64,000 nucleotides of DNA from Aliiruegeria haliotis (GTDB taxonomy: Bacteria > Pseudomonadota > Alphaproteobacteria > Rhodobacterales > Rhodobacteraceae). This document shows, one piece after another, positions 52,514 through 61,750 of the stretch. Positions within the stretch are counted from its first letter, which is position 1, and each line of letters starts with the position of its first letter. Location of the stretch: NCBI RefSeq assembly GCF_003003255.1, contig NZ_PVTD01000015.1:1-64000 (forward strand). Direction: 5' to 3'. The position numbers and the translations under genes were made by a program. Below the pieces are notes generated by a model. It saw only the letters and a program-made list of their open reading frames with translations, searched no databases and was not told where the DNA came from.

Positions 52514-53157
52514 ATAACCTACATAAATCTACGGACCGGCAAAGTGCTGTTCGGCTACTAGCCTGCATAGACGCAGGTGGCCACGAGCCGCTTCACGGCC
52601 AATGGGATCCGGAAGTTGTCGCCGTGCTCGAGGGGCAAGCGCGTCTGCAGGCATTCGACTTTTGGATGCGGTATCCGGATTACCTCGCGAACGAACTGCT
52701 CGATGAGTTCGAAGGTGGCGGCGGGAACGATCTGATCGAGATCGCAAAAAAAATCTTTGACGATCGGGAACCAGACCTGAGACATCTGCCGATGGTTCGC
52801 TATCATTTCGGAGCCTTCGAGCCACTCGACAACGCGCTGGCGATCCTCCGAGCTGGTGATCTTATTCGCATCAGGCGGACAGGTCAGCCAGGCCATGTGC
52901 GGCAACATATCTACCTTCTCACGCAAAAAGGGCGTTCCGCGATGGCAGAATTGGCGGCGGCGGCACCGGAACTCGCGTGGTATCGTGAGCGGGCGAAACT
53001 CGTTGCGCGTGTCGCCGGCAGGCTAGGAGGCACAGCCTTAAAAGATCGTCAGTACCTCCAGGAAGAGTACGCCGAGACCGACCTGTCGCGCCCGATTCAG
53101 CCGATAGCTGAGCGCGTAAAGAAGCGGTTGAGTGACCTGTTAGAGGAGAGCAGCTGA
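52510..53157 (+). CDS. Winged-helix protein, candidate ABC-3C middle component
   Basis: 215 residues from a TTG at 52510. A helix-rich N-terminus is followed (about 100-150) by a winged-helix pattern DNALAILRAGDLIRIRRTG and QHIYLLTQKGRSAMAEL. Middle components of ABC-three-component defence systems are small winged-helix proteins placed before the ATPase, which fits this position and size. Its stop overlaps the ATPase start (TGATG at 53155-53159). The assignment is by architecture, not by a sequence match. Confidence 0.65.
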   Translation: MNNLHKSTDRQSAVRLLACIDAGGHEPLHGQWDPEVVAVLEGQARLQAFDFWMRYPDYLANELLDEFEGGGGNDLIEIAKKIFDDREPDLRHLPMVRYHFGAFEPLDNALAILRAGDLIRIRRTGQPGHVRQHIYLLTQKGRSAMAELAAAAPELAWYRERAKLVARVAGRLGGTALKDRQYLQEEYAETDLSRPIQPIAERVKKRLSDLLEESS

Positions 53158-55084
53158 TGAGTGGAAGCTGGCTGGAAGAGATCTCCGCCAAGACAAACCT
53201 AACGCTCGAGCAGGCCAGTGTTCGGCTTCATCGGTGGGGGGTTGTTCCTGATCGACCGGCCCGTCCCGCCCGGTCAATCGTGATAGAGCGTATTGCCTTT
53301 TCAGGCGAAAAGAAGGGCAAGACGACGGGAACAATCGACTTCGAATGGGCCGATGTCGGCCCCGGGGTTTGGGCCGTCACTAGCGATCGCAACTTGGTCG
53401 GCAAGTCCACGGTGTTGGAGGTCGTGCTGTGGTGCCTCAGAGGCTCGCCCAAGAACCTTCAAGCCGATGTGCGTGGCTGGCTAGCCAAGGTTCGCTTGGA
53501 TTTTGCAGTAGACGATGAAAGTTACCGAGTCGCTTTCGAATTGAAGGATGATCGGCCTGTTGGAAGGCTTGAGCGTCGCGCACCGAACGGCACGTATCAC
53601 CAGCTCGACGAATTCGCTTCAGATGATGGTTTCGAACTCGTTGTATCGCGTTTCATGATGGACGCGCTCGATCTCGACCCATTGCCAGCCATGCAGGGTC
53701 GCGACGGGGAGAAGGAGGTGGTTCAGCATGGATGGGCCGCGCTCTCAAATGCGTTTTATTTCGGAGGTGACCACAAGATTCTTCTGGGAGATACGTCCAT
53801 GGCTGGGCTCCCAGCCAGAATGCTCCAGATGTATATCGGGCTACCATGGGCCAGCACGAAAACCTTCGTTGCCACTGCCAGCAAGGAGATCGAGCAGAAG
53901 CGCGCAAAGGCAGAGAAGGCGCTGGAGCGTTCGAGATCGGAGGCGCAGGTGGCCCGCGCGCGCCTGGAGGCGGAACTGGCTGCAGCGCAAAAAAACCTAG
54001 CGGACCTGCCTTCGGAGACGACTTCGGCTGAGGCCCTGAACAAGGCCGGCGAGGCCGTTGCGGAGGCGACGCGCCGGATGTCGGAGTTGCAGGCTCGTGC
54101 AGCGGACGTCGAAGCTGATGCAGATCGTGTGCGCCGTGTCGCGATGGATGACGAGCGCGCCGTACGGGATCTTCGTGAAACGATCGTGGCCACCCAGTTC
54201 TTCAACGGATTGAACCCGGAGTGCTGCCCCCGGTGCGAAACCCATGTTACGAAAGCCCGAGTAAGGGCGGAGACAACAGAACTCGTCTGCTCACTGTGCG
54301 CCGAGAGTATTCCGGAGGATCGCTTCGAAGACTTAAGCGAGACGCTCCACGAAGCGGAAGCCCGTGCAGTCGCTTCGAAGGCTCCGCTGACCGTGCAGCA
54401 GAGGATGCAAGAGCCTCCAAAACAGCTGCTCAAATTGCGACGAGATCACTCACGGATGCGCGAACATCCCTAGATGAGGCGACAAAAGGAGCGGATTTCT
54501 CCGCGCGCCGGAAAGCCGAATTGACCGTCGCCCGCCTTGAAGGCGCGCTTGAAGAGCGAAGCGCAATCCCTGAGGAATCCGAGGCTCATCCAGATGCCGC
54601 GCTGATTAAGGCGGCGGTGAAGGAAACCGAAAAGGCCTACAAGGCTGGGCGGACGGATATTCTCAATGCACTGAATGACGAGATCTTTCTTCTCGGCCGG
54701 CGATTGGGCATCGAAGCTTTGGAAAAGGTCGAGTTGAATAGCAATAGCTCTCTTAGAGTTTGGAAAGGGGGAGCCGCCACGTCCTTCTCCAGCGTGACGG
54801 CCGGGGAACGTCTAAGACTTCGTCTTGCGACTGCGATCGCACTTCTGCGAGTCGGGCGTCAGATGGGAATTGGTCGCCATCCGGGTTTGCTGATCATCGA
54901 CTCACCTGCATCTGAGGAAGTGAACGAACTCAACCTTCAAGCGCTTCTAGGCGAACTTCGCATTATTGCCAAAGATACGGAGGGGCTTCAGGTATTCGTG
55001 GCTAGCGCGAACCCAGACGAGATTGTGCAGGCGCTTGGCCAAGAGTGCTGCCGCATTGCCCGAGGCGAGAGCTATGTGTGGTAG
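53157..55084 (+). pseudogene. SMC/Rad50-like ABC ATPase with zinc-hook cysteines, frameshifted near 54380
   Basis: The N-terminal half (frame from 53157) carries a Walker A VGKSTVLEVV (preceded by a variant loop SDRNL), a long coiled coil from about 240, and the zinc-hook pair CCPRC and CSLC around residues 362-388. The C-terminal half, in the next frame and ending at 55084, has the ABC signature SVTAGERLRLRLA and Walker B GLLIIDSP. The coiled coil runs from HEAEARAVASK into SADRAAEDARASKTAAQ across a one-base loss near 54380. Together about 640 residues. A real frameshift, sequencing error or recoding are all possible. Confidence 0.75.
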
Positions 55085-55105
55085 CCACCTTCGCCGGCGG
55101 TCCAA

Positions 55106-57019
55106 ATGAGTGTGACCGCCGCACTCGAGGCGAGCTTGCGAGCCAGACAGGTACCAACTCTGGTCGAATTGGGTGGCGTTCCCGCGATCCTCGCCGATCG
55201 GGACGCCATCATTGATAGTCCGTTTTTCGACATTCTGTTGCAGAGCATTGGTGCCGGGGGATCCGAAGATCACGCAGCCCTGCTCGATTTTGTGATCGAC
55301 GGGTTTCTGGCGCAACAAAAGCCACTCGTCTTCCGAGACGCGGTGAACTCTCTCCTCGCCAATCGCGACCTGCGACAGATCACACGCCCGAAACTTGTAG
55401 GTGCGCTGCAAGCTCGGATCGATGGCAAAGCCATGGACGACCAGGCGTTGCTGGCCGCATTCGCGTTGGAGGGCCTGTTTCAACTGGCGTTGGATGACGA
55501 TAGCACGCGATGGCGTACGCTCATTGTCTTGAATGACTTGCAGAGCGATGATCCAGGCATCTTCGTGCGACATGCGGCGAAAATTGCCGGGGTAGCGTAC
55601 CATCACTGGAGAGAAACAAGCCTTCGCGATGCGTTGGTTCGTCTTCAGGCGAATGACGAGGCAGAGGATGAGGCGACTTTCGAACTGGCGATGATTGCCT
55701 TCGCGGATGCCTTGAATGGCCACACCGAGGCTGATGTCGGCACAGGCATGCGCGAGGCACGCGGGCTCTTCAAGAGTGTCTTGCGCCGCAATCCAGCTCG
55801 GCTTGACGCCTCAATATACGTTGCCGTCATCGACGTGGTCCTCGCCTTCACTACGAAAGTGAGCGGAGGGCTTGGAGTTCATGTGGAAACCCTCGGTCGA
55901 TTGCTCGCGGAGCGGCATGATCAGCTTGGAATGGGCGACGTTCCGGGTTGGTTGGAGCCGCGTGTTGATCGCGAAGTCGAATGGTGGCAGCTCCTTTGTG
56001 TGATGCGATCGGTGGCTTCCAGCATCTGCCGACCAAGTTGGCTTAACGCCGGTCGCGTGATGGAGCAGGTCCTTGCGGTGTATGACGCCGAACAAACGAT
56101 CGCCGTCGGCGGAGGATTGAATATCCTATTTGCACCGAAGATCGAAGCGGCCTTCATCCGAGAACGAGGACTCGCGGGTCACCTCCATGAACTTCTGGCC
56201 GACAGCGAATGGGCTCCCGAATATCGCCCAATTGCTGAGAAGCTTTGTGAACGAATTGCGCTCAGCGCCGCAGGAGATCCACCATCGCGACTAGAGTGGG
56301 AGGGTGGCAATTTCCCGCGGCTCAGCGCCATCCTCCAAGATTCTGACGCTTCGAGCCGCATTCCAGACGATATGGCCGTCGTTCTGGAGAGGTCTCTTGC
56401 CGACAAAAATGCTGCGGAAAGCGGGAAGCACCTGCCGGACGTCCAGAAGATCTGCAAGCGAATCTCTGGGGATTTCGTCGACGCAATCGACTACCGAGGC
56501 GAAATTAAGCATGCCTACGACCAACTCATTCGGCAGGTTGTTGTCTTCTGCGAGGATAGGCAGCATGCCGACTTGGCGCAACTCGGCGAGCGGGGAGCTT
56601 ACCTTCGAAGTGCAGACGCTGTGGAAAACGATCTGCAGCGTGATCTGAGAGAATGGCTTCGCGGAAACATGTCGCCGGTGAAGGTTCTTCCGGAGGTGCC
56701 CGGAATCGCCGCAGGGCGGTCAGATCTTTATGTGGACTTCGGAAATACACAATTCATCATAGAGTTGAAACGACACTTTGGAGCGGTCGATGCTGACGTG
56801 GCCCGTACCTACCGGGCACAGGCGGTTGCCTACCAGGCCACTGGGCCGAAGCTAGGGGTGCTCGGGATCCTCGAACTCGCCGAACGCCCTGGTCCTCCCC
56901 CGAGCCTGACCGAATGTGTATGGACAGAGGCCTATGTACCTGAAGGCAGTCATCTCACCCGTCATCTCGTTGTCTTTCGAGTGCCAGGGATGCTGAAGAC
57001 GCCATCCAGACTTAAGTAG
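55106..57019 (+). CDS. Large effector protein with C-terminal PD-(D/E)XK nuclease
   Basis: 637 residues. Residues 1-520 are helical without a recognisable domain. The last 120 residues have a nuclease core: GRSDLYVDFG (Asp), FIIELKRH (E-x-K) and YRAQAVAYQ (helix with Gln), the order of PD-(D/E)XK enzymes. It starts 21 bases after the ATPase frame ends. In ABC-three-component and Lamassu systems a nuclease effector partners the SMC-like ATPase; this pairing suggests abortive or DNA-degrading defence. Confidence 0.75.
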   Translation: MSVTAALEASLRARQVPTLVELGGVPAILADRDAIIDSPFFDILLQSIGAGGSEDHAALLDFVIDGFLAQQKPLVFRDAVNSLLANRDLRQITRPKLVGALQARIDGKAMDDQALLAAFALEGLFQLALDDDSTRWRTLIVLNDLQSDDPGIFVRHAAKIAGVAYHHWRETSLRDALVRLQANDEAEDEATFELAMIAFADALNGHTEADVGTGMREARGLFKSVLRRNPARLDASIYVAVIDVVLAFTTKVSGGLGVHVETLGRLLAERHDQLGMGDVPGWLEPRVDREVEWWQLLCVMRSVASSICRPSWLNAGRVMEQVLAVYDAEQTIAVGGGLNILFAPKIEAAFIRERGLAGHLHELLADSEWAPEYRPIAEKLCERIALSAAGDPPSRLEWEGGNFPRLSAILQDSDASSRIPDDMAVVLERSLADKNAAESGKHLPDVQKICKRISGDFVDAIDYRGEIKHAYDQLIRQVVVFCEDRQHADLAQLGERGAYLRSADAVENDLQRDLREWLRGNMSPVKVLPEVPGIAAGRSDLYVDFGNTQFIIELKRHFGAVDADVARTYRAQAVAYQATGPKLGVLGILELAERPGPPPSLTECVWTEAYVPEGSHLTRHLVVFRVPGMLKTPSRLK

Positions 57020-57073
57020 CCGTCACCAACTAACACGACCACTGTACCGGGTGGCGCGCCCTCGTCCCCTTTC

Positions 57074-57101
57074 CGCCACCCTGCGCCACCCCGCCACCCC
57101 T
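57074..57101 (+). repeat. GCCACC-rich repeat upstream of the integrase gene
   Basis: 27 bases (57075-57101) are identical to 59774-59800 in the stem-loop repeats before alpA. A partial opposite arm (GGGTGGCGCG) lies about 25 bases upstream. It sits 69 bases ahead of the integrase start. Confidence 0.65.
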
Positions 57102-57169
57102 TGCTTTGTGCATCACTTGATATCGGCGCGAATCTACGCGTCATGTCAGAGACAAAGGAGGCGAGTTGC

Positions 57170-58432
57170 ATGGTCAACCGACTGCGATTGAATGAGAAAG
57201 CCGTTCGGGATGCCGAACCGGCAGTGGGGCGGGACTACCAGATCTTCGACACAGAGGTTCGCGGGTTCGCGGTCTGCGTCTACCGCTCAGGGAGTCGGGC
57301 GTTCACGCTGGACTACCGCCATGCCGGTCGGCAGCGGCGGATGACGATCGGGCGTTGGCCAGAATGGTCGACAACTGCGGCGCGGGAGCGGGCAAAGGAC
57401 CTGCGGCGGGAGATCGACGCCGGGTCGGACCCGCTCGCCCAGCGCGAACTGGGACGCGAGGCGCCGCGGTTTCAGGATCTGATCGACCGCTATGTCGAGG
57501 TGCACCTGCCGAACCTGGCGCCGACCAACGCCTCGGACCAAAAGTCGATGCTGAAGAAGCTGGTGGCCCCCGACTGGGGCAACCGGCTTGTGACCGAGAT
57601 CACGCCCTACGATGTCGAGAAGCTGTTGAACAAGATCGCCGCCGGTCGGTCGCGGCCTTCCAAGACAAAACCCAACAACCGGGCCCGCAAGCTGCAGGGG
57701 TCGAAACCCACGCCGATCCGGGCCAATCGGACCGGTGAAGTGCTGCGGAAGATGTTCACCTATGCCCAGAGCTGGGGTTGGAGGGAGGACAATCCGGCCT
57801 CTGGCTTTCGCCGCCGTATCGAGAACCCGCGCGAGCGGTTCCTGAGCCAGCAGGAGATCCGCAAGCTGGCTGCAGTGCTCGATGCCGCCGAAGATCGCCG
57901 CGCAGCCGACATTATCCGGATGTGCATGCTGACGGGCGCCCGGGTTGGTGAGGTCCGGCAGGCACGGTTCGAGCATTTCAATCTCGAGCACCTGAGTTGG
58001 TCGAAGCCGGCCAGCATGACCAAGCAGCGCAAGATCCACCGCCTGCCGATCTCGGATGAAGCGGCGGCCATCGTGCGCCAGCGCCAGATGCTGGTGCCCC
58101 GTGGGAGCCCATGGTTGTTCCCCGGGGACGTGCCGGGCCAGCCAGTGCAGGAAATCCGTCGGTTCTGGATCCACATCCAGAAGGAGGTGAACATCCCAGA
58201 CGTTCGCATCCACGACCTGCGCCACACGTTCGCTTCTCTGCTGGTCAGTGGCGGCGCCTCGCTGGAAATGATCGGCAAGCTGTTGGGGCACAGCCAGGTG
58301 CAGACAACTCAGCGCTATGCCCACCTGATGGACTCGCCGCTGCGCGCCGGTGTCGATGCTGTGGCAAGCGCCTTCCGGCCGCGGCCGAAGCTGGTGCATG
58401 ACGCCGAGGAGGAGGCACGGAGGACGGGTTGA
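57170..58432 (+). CDS. int: Tyrosine-type integrase (P4-like, DUF4102)
   Basis: 420 residues from the ATG at 57170, chosen for AAGGAGG upstream. The N-terminal DUF4102 domain has FDTEVRGFAVCVYRSGSRAF and RRMTIGRWPEWSTTAARERA. The catalytic domain shows Arg in LTGARVGEVRQARF, HDLRHTFASLLVSGG, LLGHSQVQTTQRYAHL with the Tyr nucleophile. It is probably the recombinase that used the tRNA-Met site. The defence operon lies between it and that site. Confidence 0.95.
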   Translation: MVNRLRLNEKAVRDAEPAVGRDYQIFDTEVRGFAVCVYRSGSRAFTLDYRHAGRQRRMTIGRWPEWSTTAARERAKDLRREIDAGSDPLAQRELGREAPRFQDLIDRYVEVHLPNLAPTNASDQKSMLKKLVAPDWGNRLVTEITPYDVEKLLNKIAAGRSRPSKTKPNNRARKLQGSKPTPIRANRTGEVLRKMFTYAQSWGWREDNPASGFRRRIENPRERFLSQQEIRKLAAVLDAAEDRRAADIIRMCMLTGARVGEVRQARFEHFNLEHLSWSKPASMTKQRKIHRLPISDEAAAIVRQRQMLVPRGSPWLFPGDVPGQPVQEIRRFWIHIQKEVNIPDVRIHDLRHTFASLLVSGGASLEMIGKLLGHSQVQTTQRYAHLMDSPLRAGVDAVASAFRPRPKLVHDAEEEARRTG

Positions 58433-58459
58433 TCCCGTCCGCGTTGCTACCCGGCTCCG

Positions 58460-59056
58460 TCAGGCAGATGTGCGCAGCATTTTCCAGGCAGGACTGAGGC
58501 GCCGTCGGATCGTCCTTTCATCCGAGACGTCCCCACTCTCGGTATTCATGGCAAACCATTCCTGAATCCGGCCGATCCACTCCGCCTGGGTCGCCGGGAC
58601 GCCTTGTTCATGGACCGTCAGGATCTCGGCAAGGAATGCGTCGTCCCAGTTGTATCTCGGACTCGCTCCGATGTTAGCTGCTGGGCGGCGCAGCAGGTCA
58701 TGCTGGTCTTCGAACCGCTGAACGTCCTCGCCTCGGATCATCAGGTCGGCCAGCATCACCTCGATCCCGTCTTCGGGATCCGTAATGAGGCACCAATCAG
58801 CTTCCCCGGCAGCTCGAACGCTCTTCACCCTTCCACTTGGAAGAGAAGTCTCGTACCGGCGGAACATAAGCAGGATATCGGCCACCGACACGGAGACGAA
58901 GCCGGCGAGCGTTCTTGTTTCACAAAGCGCCCAACGAATTCCCGTCACTACGTCGAAATAGCCAACAGACGCCCAACCGGCGATGTCCGCCAGTGCGCAG
59001 TCCCAACGTGCCGTGACTTCGTTCAGGGAATAAAATGCTCTCCGGGGTAGTGCCAT
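58460..59056 (-). CDS. Element protein of unknown function with N-terminal helix-turn-helix-like region
   Basis: 198 residues from the ATG at 59056, with GAAGGAG upstream. The start (ALPRRAFYSLNEVTARWD, then ADIAGWASVGYFDVV) resembles a small DNA-binding helix-turn-helix, and the end (EWIGRIQEWFAMN, DERTIRRRLSPAWKML) recurs in mobile elements of alphaproteobacteria. Convergent with the integrase gene. A regulator or replication accessory is possible. Confidence 0.7.
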   Translation of the reverse strand: MALPRRAFYSLNEVTARWDCALADIAGWASVGYFDVVTGIRWALCETRTLAGFVSVSVADILLMFRRYETSLPSGRVKSVRAAGEADWCLITDPEDGIEVMLADLMIRGEDVQRFEDQHDLLRRPAANIGASPRYNWDDAFLAEILTVHEQGVPATQAEWIGRIQEWFAMNTESGDVSDERTIRRRLSPAWKMLRTSA

Positions 59057-59495
59057 GCTCCGCTCCTTCGTCAGACACACGTAGTCGGCCCGGAAAAAAC
59101 CTGGGCAGGTGCGGTGTCCACATTGTTTTGGGGCCAGCCCGCTCGCGTCCTTGTCCATCGCCGGATTGCGCAGCCTGTTCGAGATCTGGCTGAGCTGGAA
59201 TTCAGCGCCGCCATCGCGATTCTGCAAGCCAACTTCGCTGGGGATATCGTCGACTTTGTTCTTGACCTGTTCCGCAACTGGTCATTGCCAATGGCTTACG
59301 CCCGGACTGCGGCCTCACGTCGCCCCAGCGCTCCGCCCGTTAACAAAGGTTAACGAATTCAATAGATCGCACGCCTCCAGTCCGCGGGCGCTTCCCCGCC
59401 ATCCGGACAAATCCGCGCTCCCTTTTAACATGGTTTGCCCGGTCCGAGGGATGTCGCTGCCGGGCGTCCGCGCGTGTCCCCGGGTGCAAAAACGC

Positions 59496-59600
59496 GTTTT
59501 CGCCAGAACCTCAACAAAACAAGGGGTGGCACAGGGGTGGCGCTTCAATGCCACCTTGCGCCACCCCGCCACCCTGTCGATCTGCCATCGGTGTTTCACG
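59496..59600 (+). repeat. Direct repeat copy A with 18-19 bp stem-loop
   Basis: Arms 59523-59541 (GGGGTGGCACAGGGGTGGC) and 59550-59567 (GCCACCTTGCGCCACCCC) pair around an 8-base loop with few mismatches. The flanks (TTTCGCC... and ...GTTTCACG) also match copy B, 224 bases further on. Confidence 0.75.
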
Positions 59601-59720
59601 TCGTTCGACGGCGCTGGGCAGCATTCACAGGTGCGTAAATCCTGAAGCTCGACCCCGCCCGGCCCGCATTTGGACCTCCCATGTCGGGCAGCCACCACAG
59701 CGAACGGCCTCAAACAGGCT

Positions 59721-59826
59721 CTTTCGCCCGAAGATCAAGAAAACAAGGGGTGGCAAGGGGGCGGCGTTCCAATGCCACCCTGCGCCACCCCGCCACCCCT
59801 GCTGATCTGTTTTCGCTGTTTCACGC
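59721..59826 (+). repeat. Direct repeat copy B with 18-19 bp stem-loop
   Basis: Arms 59747-59765 (GGGGTGGCAAGGGGGCGGC) and 59774-59791 (GCCACCCTGCGCCACCCC) pair around an 8-base loop. It ends 38 bases before the alpA start. Part of it equals the repeat before the integrase gene. Confidence 0.75.
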
Positions 59827-59863
59827 CATCCGCCCACGCCGGGCGGCAAACAGGAGGACAGCA

Positions 59864-60109
59864 ATGCTTCAGCAATCAAACAACACGGAAAAGGCAAATC
59901 CGAGGGTGCTTTCAGGCTGGATCAGCCGCGGAGAGCTCGCCACCGAACTTGGGGTGTGCGTCGATACGCTTGGGCGCTGGGAAGCCCGTCGGACAGGGCC
60001 GCCCTGCGTGCGCGCGGGCCGAAAGGTGCTCTACCGCCGGGCGGTCGTTCAGCGTTGGCTCGAGAACCAGGAAACCCCGCCGACCAGCAAGAAGCGGGGG
60101 CGGAAATGA
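59864..60109 (+). CDS. AlpA-family excisionase/regulator
   Basis: 81 residues from the ATG at 59864 with CAGGAGGA upstream. A MerR-like helix-turn-helix: ISRGELATELGVCVDTLGRW, then VRAGRKVLYRRAVVQRWLE. Such proteins activate integrase or act as excision factors. Its stop overlaps the next gene (ATGA), beginning a chain of coupled genes. Confidence 0.88.
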   Translation: MLQQSNNTEKANPRVLSGWISRGELATELGVCVDTLGRWEARRTGPPCVRAGRKVLYRRAVVQRWLENQETPPTSKKRGRK

Positions 60110-60360
60110 TGCGGGCCGCGTCACTGCGCCGCCAGCCGTACGCCCAGCGCCGCGAGGATCCGTCTCCAGCCTGGGCGGTATGGCGCGACGCCCGCCTGCG
60201 GGAAGCACTCGATGTTGCCGCTGATGTCGCCCATCACCGGGAAAGCCCCGTCCTGTTGGCCTATCGGGTCATCCAGGCGAATAGCGCGGAGCGCATCGAC
60301 CGGATCAGGGCGCATGTGTTCGCAACCCTCCTGCAAAAGAAACTGGAGGGGCGGCTATGA
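60106..60360 (+). CDS. Small element protein of unknown function
   Basis: 84 residues, starting at the ATG of an ATGA overlap with alpA (60106-60109). It is Arg- and Ala-rich and mostly helical (DARLREALDVAADVAHH, then ERIDRIRAHVFATLLQKKLE). The family is unknown. It overlaps the VRR-NUC gene by 4 bases at its end. Confidence 0.7.
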   Translation: MMRAASLRRQPYAQRREDPSPAWAVWRDARLREALDVAADVAHHRESPVLLAYRVIQANSAERIDRIRAHVFATLLQKKLEGRL

Positions 60361-60767
60361 CGAAGCGCTGTCATCCCGAGGCCGACACCCAGCGCGCCAT
60401 CGTGCACGCCCTGCGAGTCGTTCTGCCCCACGGTTCCATCGTGCACCACTCGGCGAATGAGGTGACTTCCGGCAACCGAAGCGCTCGATCCCGCCAGGCG
60501 ATCCTCCAGGGCATGGGCGTTCATCGTGGCTTTGCCGATCTAATCGTCCTCTCCGGCGGCCGGGTGCTGTTCCTTGAGGTCAAGAGCCAGACCGGGCGCC
60601 TCAGCCCGGCACAGGCGGATTTTCGGGATGTCGTTCGCGACCAGGGCTTCGCATGGGCCCTGGTGCGGTCGGTCGACGATGCGCTGGGCGCGCTGGCCGA
60701 GCACGGGTTCACAGCAAGGGCGAAACCACCCTGCGTGCAATTTCGATCCAGGAGGGTCGCGCGATGA
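60357..60767 (+). CDS. VRR-NUC domain nuclease
   Basis: 136 residues. VRR-NUC pattern: EADTQRAIVHALRVVLPHG, GMGVHRGFADLIVLSGGRVLFLEVK (Asp and E-x-K, given as GFADLIVL and LFLEVKSQ) and LSPAQADFRDVVRDQG. These stand-alone nucleases are common in phages and satellites and may cut Holliday junctions or act in replication. Four-base overlaps with both neighbours. Confidence 0.9.
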   Translation: MTKRCHPEADTQRAIVHALRVVLPHGSIVHHSANEVTSGNRSARSRQAILQGMGVHRGFADLIVLSGGRVLFLEVKSQTGRLSPAQADFRDVVRDQGFAWALVRSVDDALGALAEHGFTARAKPPCVQFRSRRVAR

Positions 60768-61750
60768 GCCACAATGCCACCAACTGGGCCATTCAACAGC
60801 GCGGGCTGAAACCCACTACCAGGATCGTGCTTTGGCATCTGTGCGATCGGCACAATCCCGATTTCGGCTGCTTCCCCTCCCAGCACCAGCTGGCGCATGA
60901 CTGCGAGATCAGCCGATCAACCCTGAACGTGCATCTCGATCGGCTTGAGACAGCCGGTCTGATCCGTCGGGTGACCTGTTTCGATCCGGTCACCCAGCGC
61001 CGCAGGCCAACACGGTACTTCCTCGGGTTTGAAGCACCGCCCTCGCCGGAGAAAACAGACCCATGTCCGGAAACCGGAGACGGGCTTGAAGGGCTGGAAA
61101 CACCATCCGCCCCAGCAGGTGAATGTCGGCCAAAAACGGTGGATGCGGCAATGCCATGTCCGGATATCGGACACGGAGCCATGTCCGATTTTTGCGCAGA
61201 GCCATGTCCGGAAAAAGACCAAAGCCGTGTCCGGAATCTGGACAATAACCCTGTAAGGGAACCTTTAAGTAAACCAGTAAAGGAGGAGGAGGACGCGCAG
61301 GCGCGCGATGCCATTTTCGATGAGTTTTTTGGGAAGCTGCTCGGGGCGCTGGGTTTCACTCCGGAAAGCGCGCTTCCGGGCTGGTGGCAAGGCTGGCCAG
61401 CCCGCGAACATGTGCGCCGCTGGCGCGACGACCTCCGTCTGAGCGAAAGCAAGATCCTCGAAGTTGCGGCCGCCACCCGCCGTGACCATCCCGCCCCGCC
61501 GGACGGCCCCAAAGCGCTGGACCGTGCGATGGAGCGAGCCTCGGCCCCGACGTCGTCGAAAGCAGGGAAACGCAGAAAGCGCGTGGCCGCCCCACCACCC
61601 ACCGAGGATGAGCTGGCTGGCTTCTATGCCGACATGGTCAACGCCGATGGCTACCTGCCGCCCAGCGCCATCTCCAGCCGGGTGTGCGAGATGCTGCTCG
61701 TCCGCGGACTGGTGACACCAGAACGGCTCCGGATGCGGGGTGTGCTATGA
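60764..61750 (+). CDS. Winged-helix replication initiator, lambda-O-like
   Basis: 328 residues from the ATG at 60764, with CCAGGAGGG upstream and an ATGA overlap. Residues about 10-90 are a winged helix like that of plasmid and phage initiators (TTRIVLWHLCDRHNPDFGCF, SQHQLAHDCEISRSTLNVHL, LETAGLIRRVT). A low-complexity linker (about 95-170) follows, then a C-terminal domain. The linker-coding DNA contains five iteron-like repeats and then AT-rich DNA, the layout of the lambda O gene with its internal origin. Initiator function is inferred from this. Confidence 0.75.
   Translation: MSHNATNWAIQQRGLKPTTRIVLWHLCDRHNPDFGCFPSQHQLAHDCEISRSTLNVHLDRLETAGLIRRVTCFDPVTQRRRPTRYFLGFEAPPSPEKTDPCPETGDGLEGLETPSAPAGECRPKTVDAAMPCPDIGHGAMSDFCAEPCPEKDQSRVRNLDNNPVREPLSKPVKEEEDAQARDAIFDEFFGKLLGALGFTPESALPGWWQGWPAREHVRRWRDDLRLSESKILEVAAATRRDHPAPPDGPKALDRAMERASAPTSSKAGKRRKRVAAPPPTEDELAGFYADMVNADGYLPPSAISSRVCEMLLVRGLVTPERLRMRGVL
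61063..61240 (+). repeat. Iteron-like repeats and AT-rich stretch inside the initiator gene (candidate origin)
   Basis: The core GCCATGTCCGGA recurs starting (at ATGTCC or GTGTCC) at 61063, 61156, 61181, 61203 and 61227. The last four are 22-25 bases apart, close to two helical turns. They fall in different reading frames of the gene, so the conservation is of DNA. At least two copies are dyads (GTCC-N7-GGAC). An AT-richer segment follows at about 61241-61285. Confidence 0.65.

Larger units (their letters stand above)
59057..59863. other. 807-base non-coding control region of the element
   Basis: No gene recognised. It holds two copies of a roughly 105-base direct repeat (59496-59600 and 59721-59826), each with a large stem-loop. 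It lies between two divergent genes (58460 minus, 59864 plus), so it contains the promoters of both. Confidence 0.6.

Noticed and set aside
54410-54430. Programmed -1 frameshift at the A AAA C run in the ATPase gene
   Set aside because: The coiled-coil character already changes frame about 35 bases earlier, near 54380, and no standard slippery heptamer is in frame.
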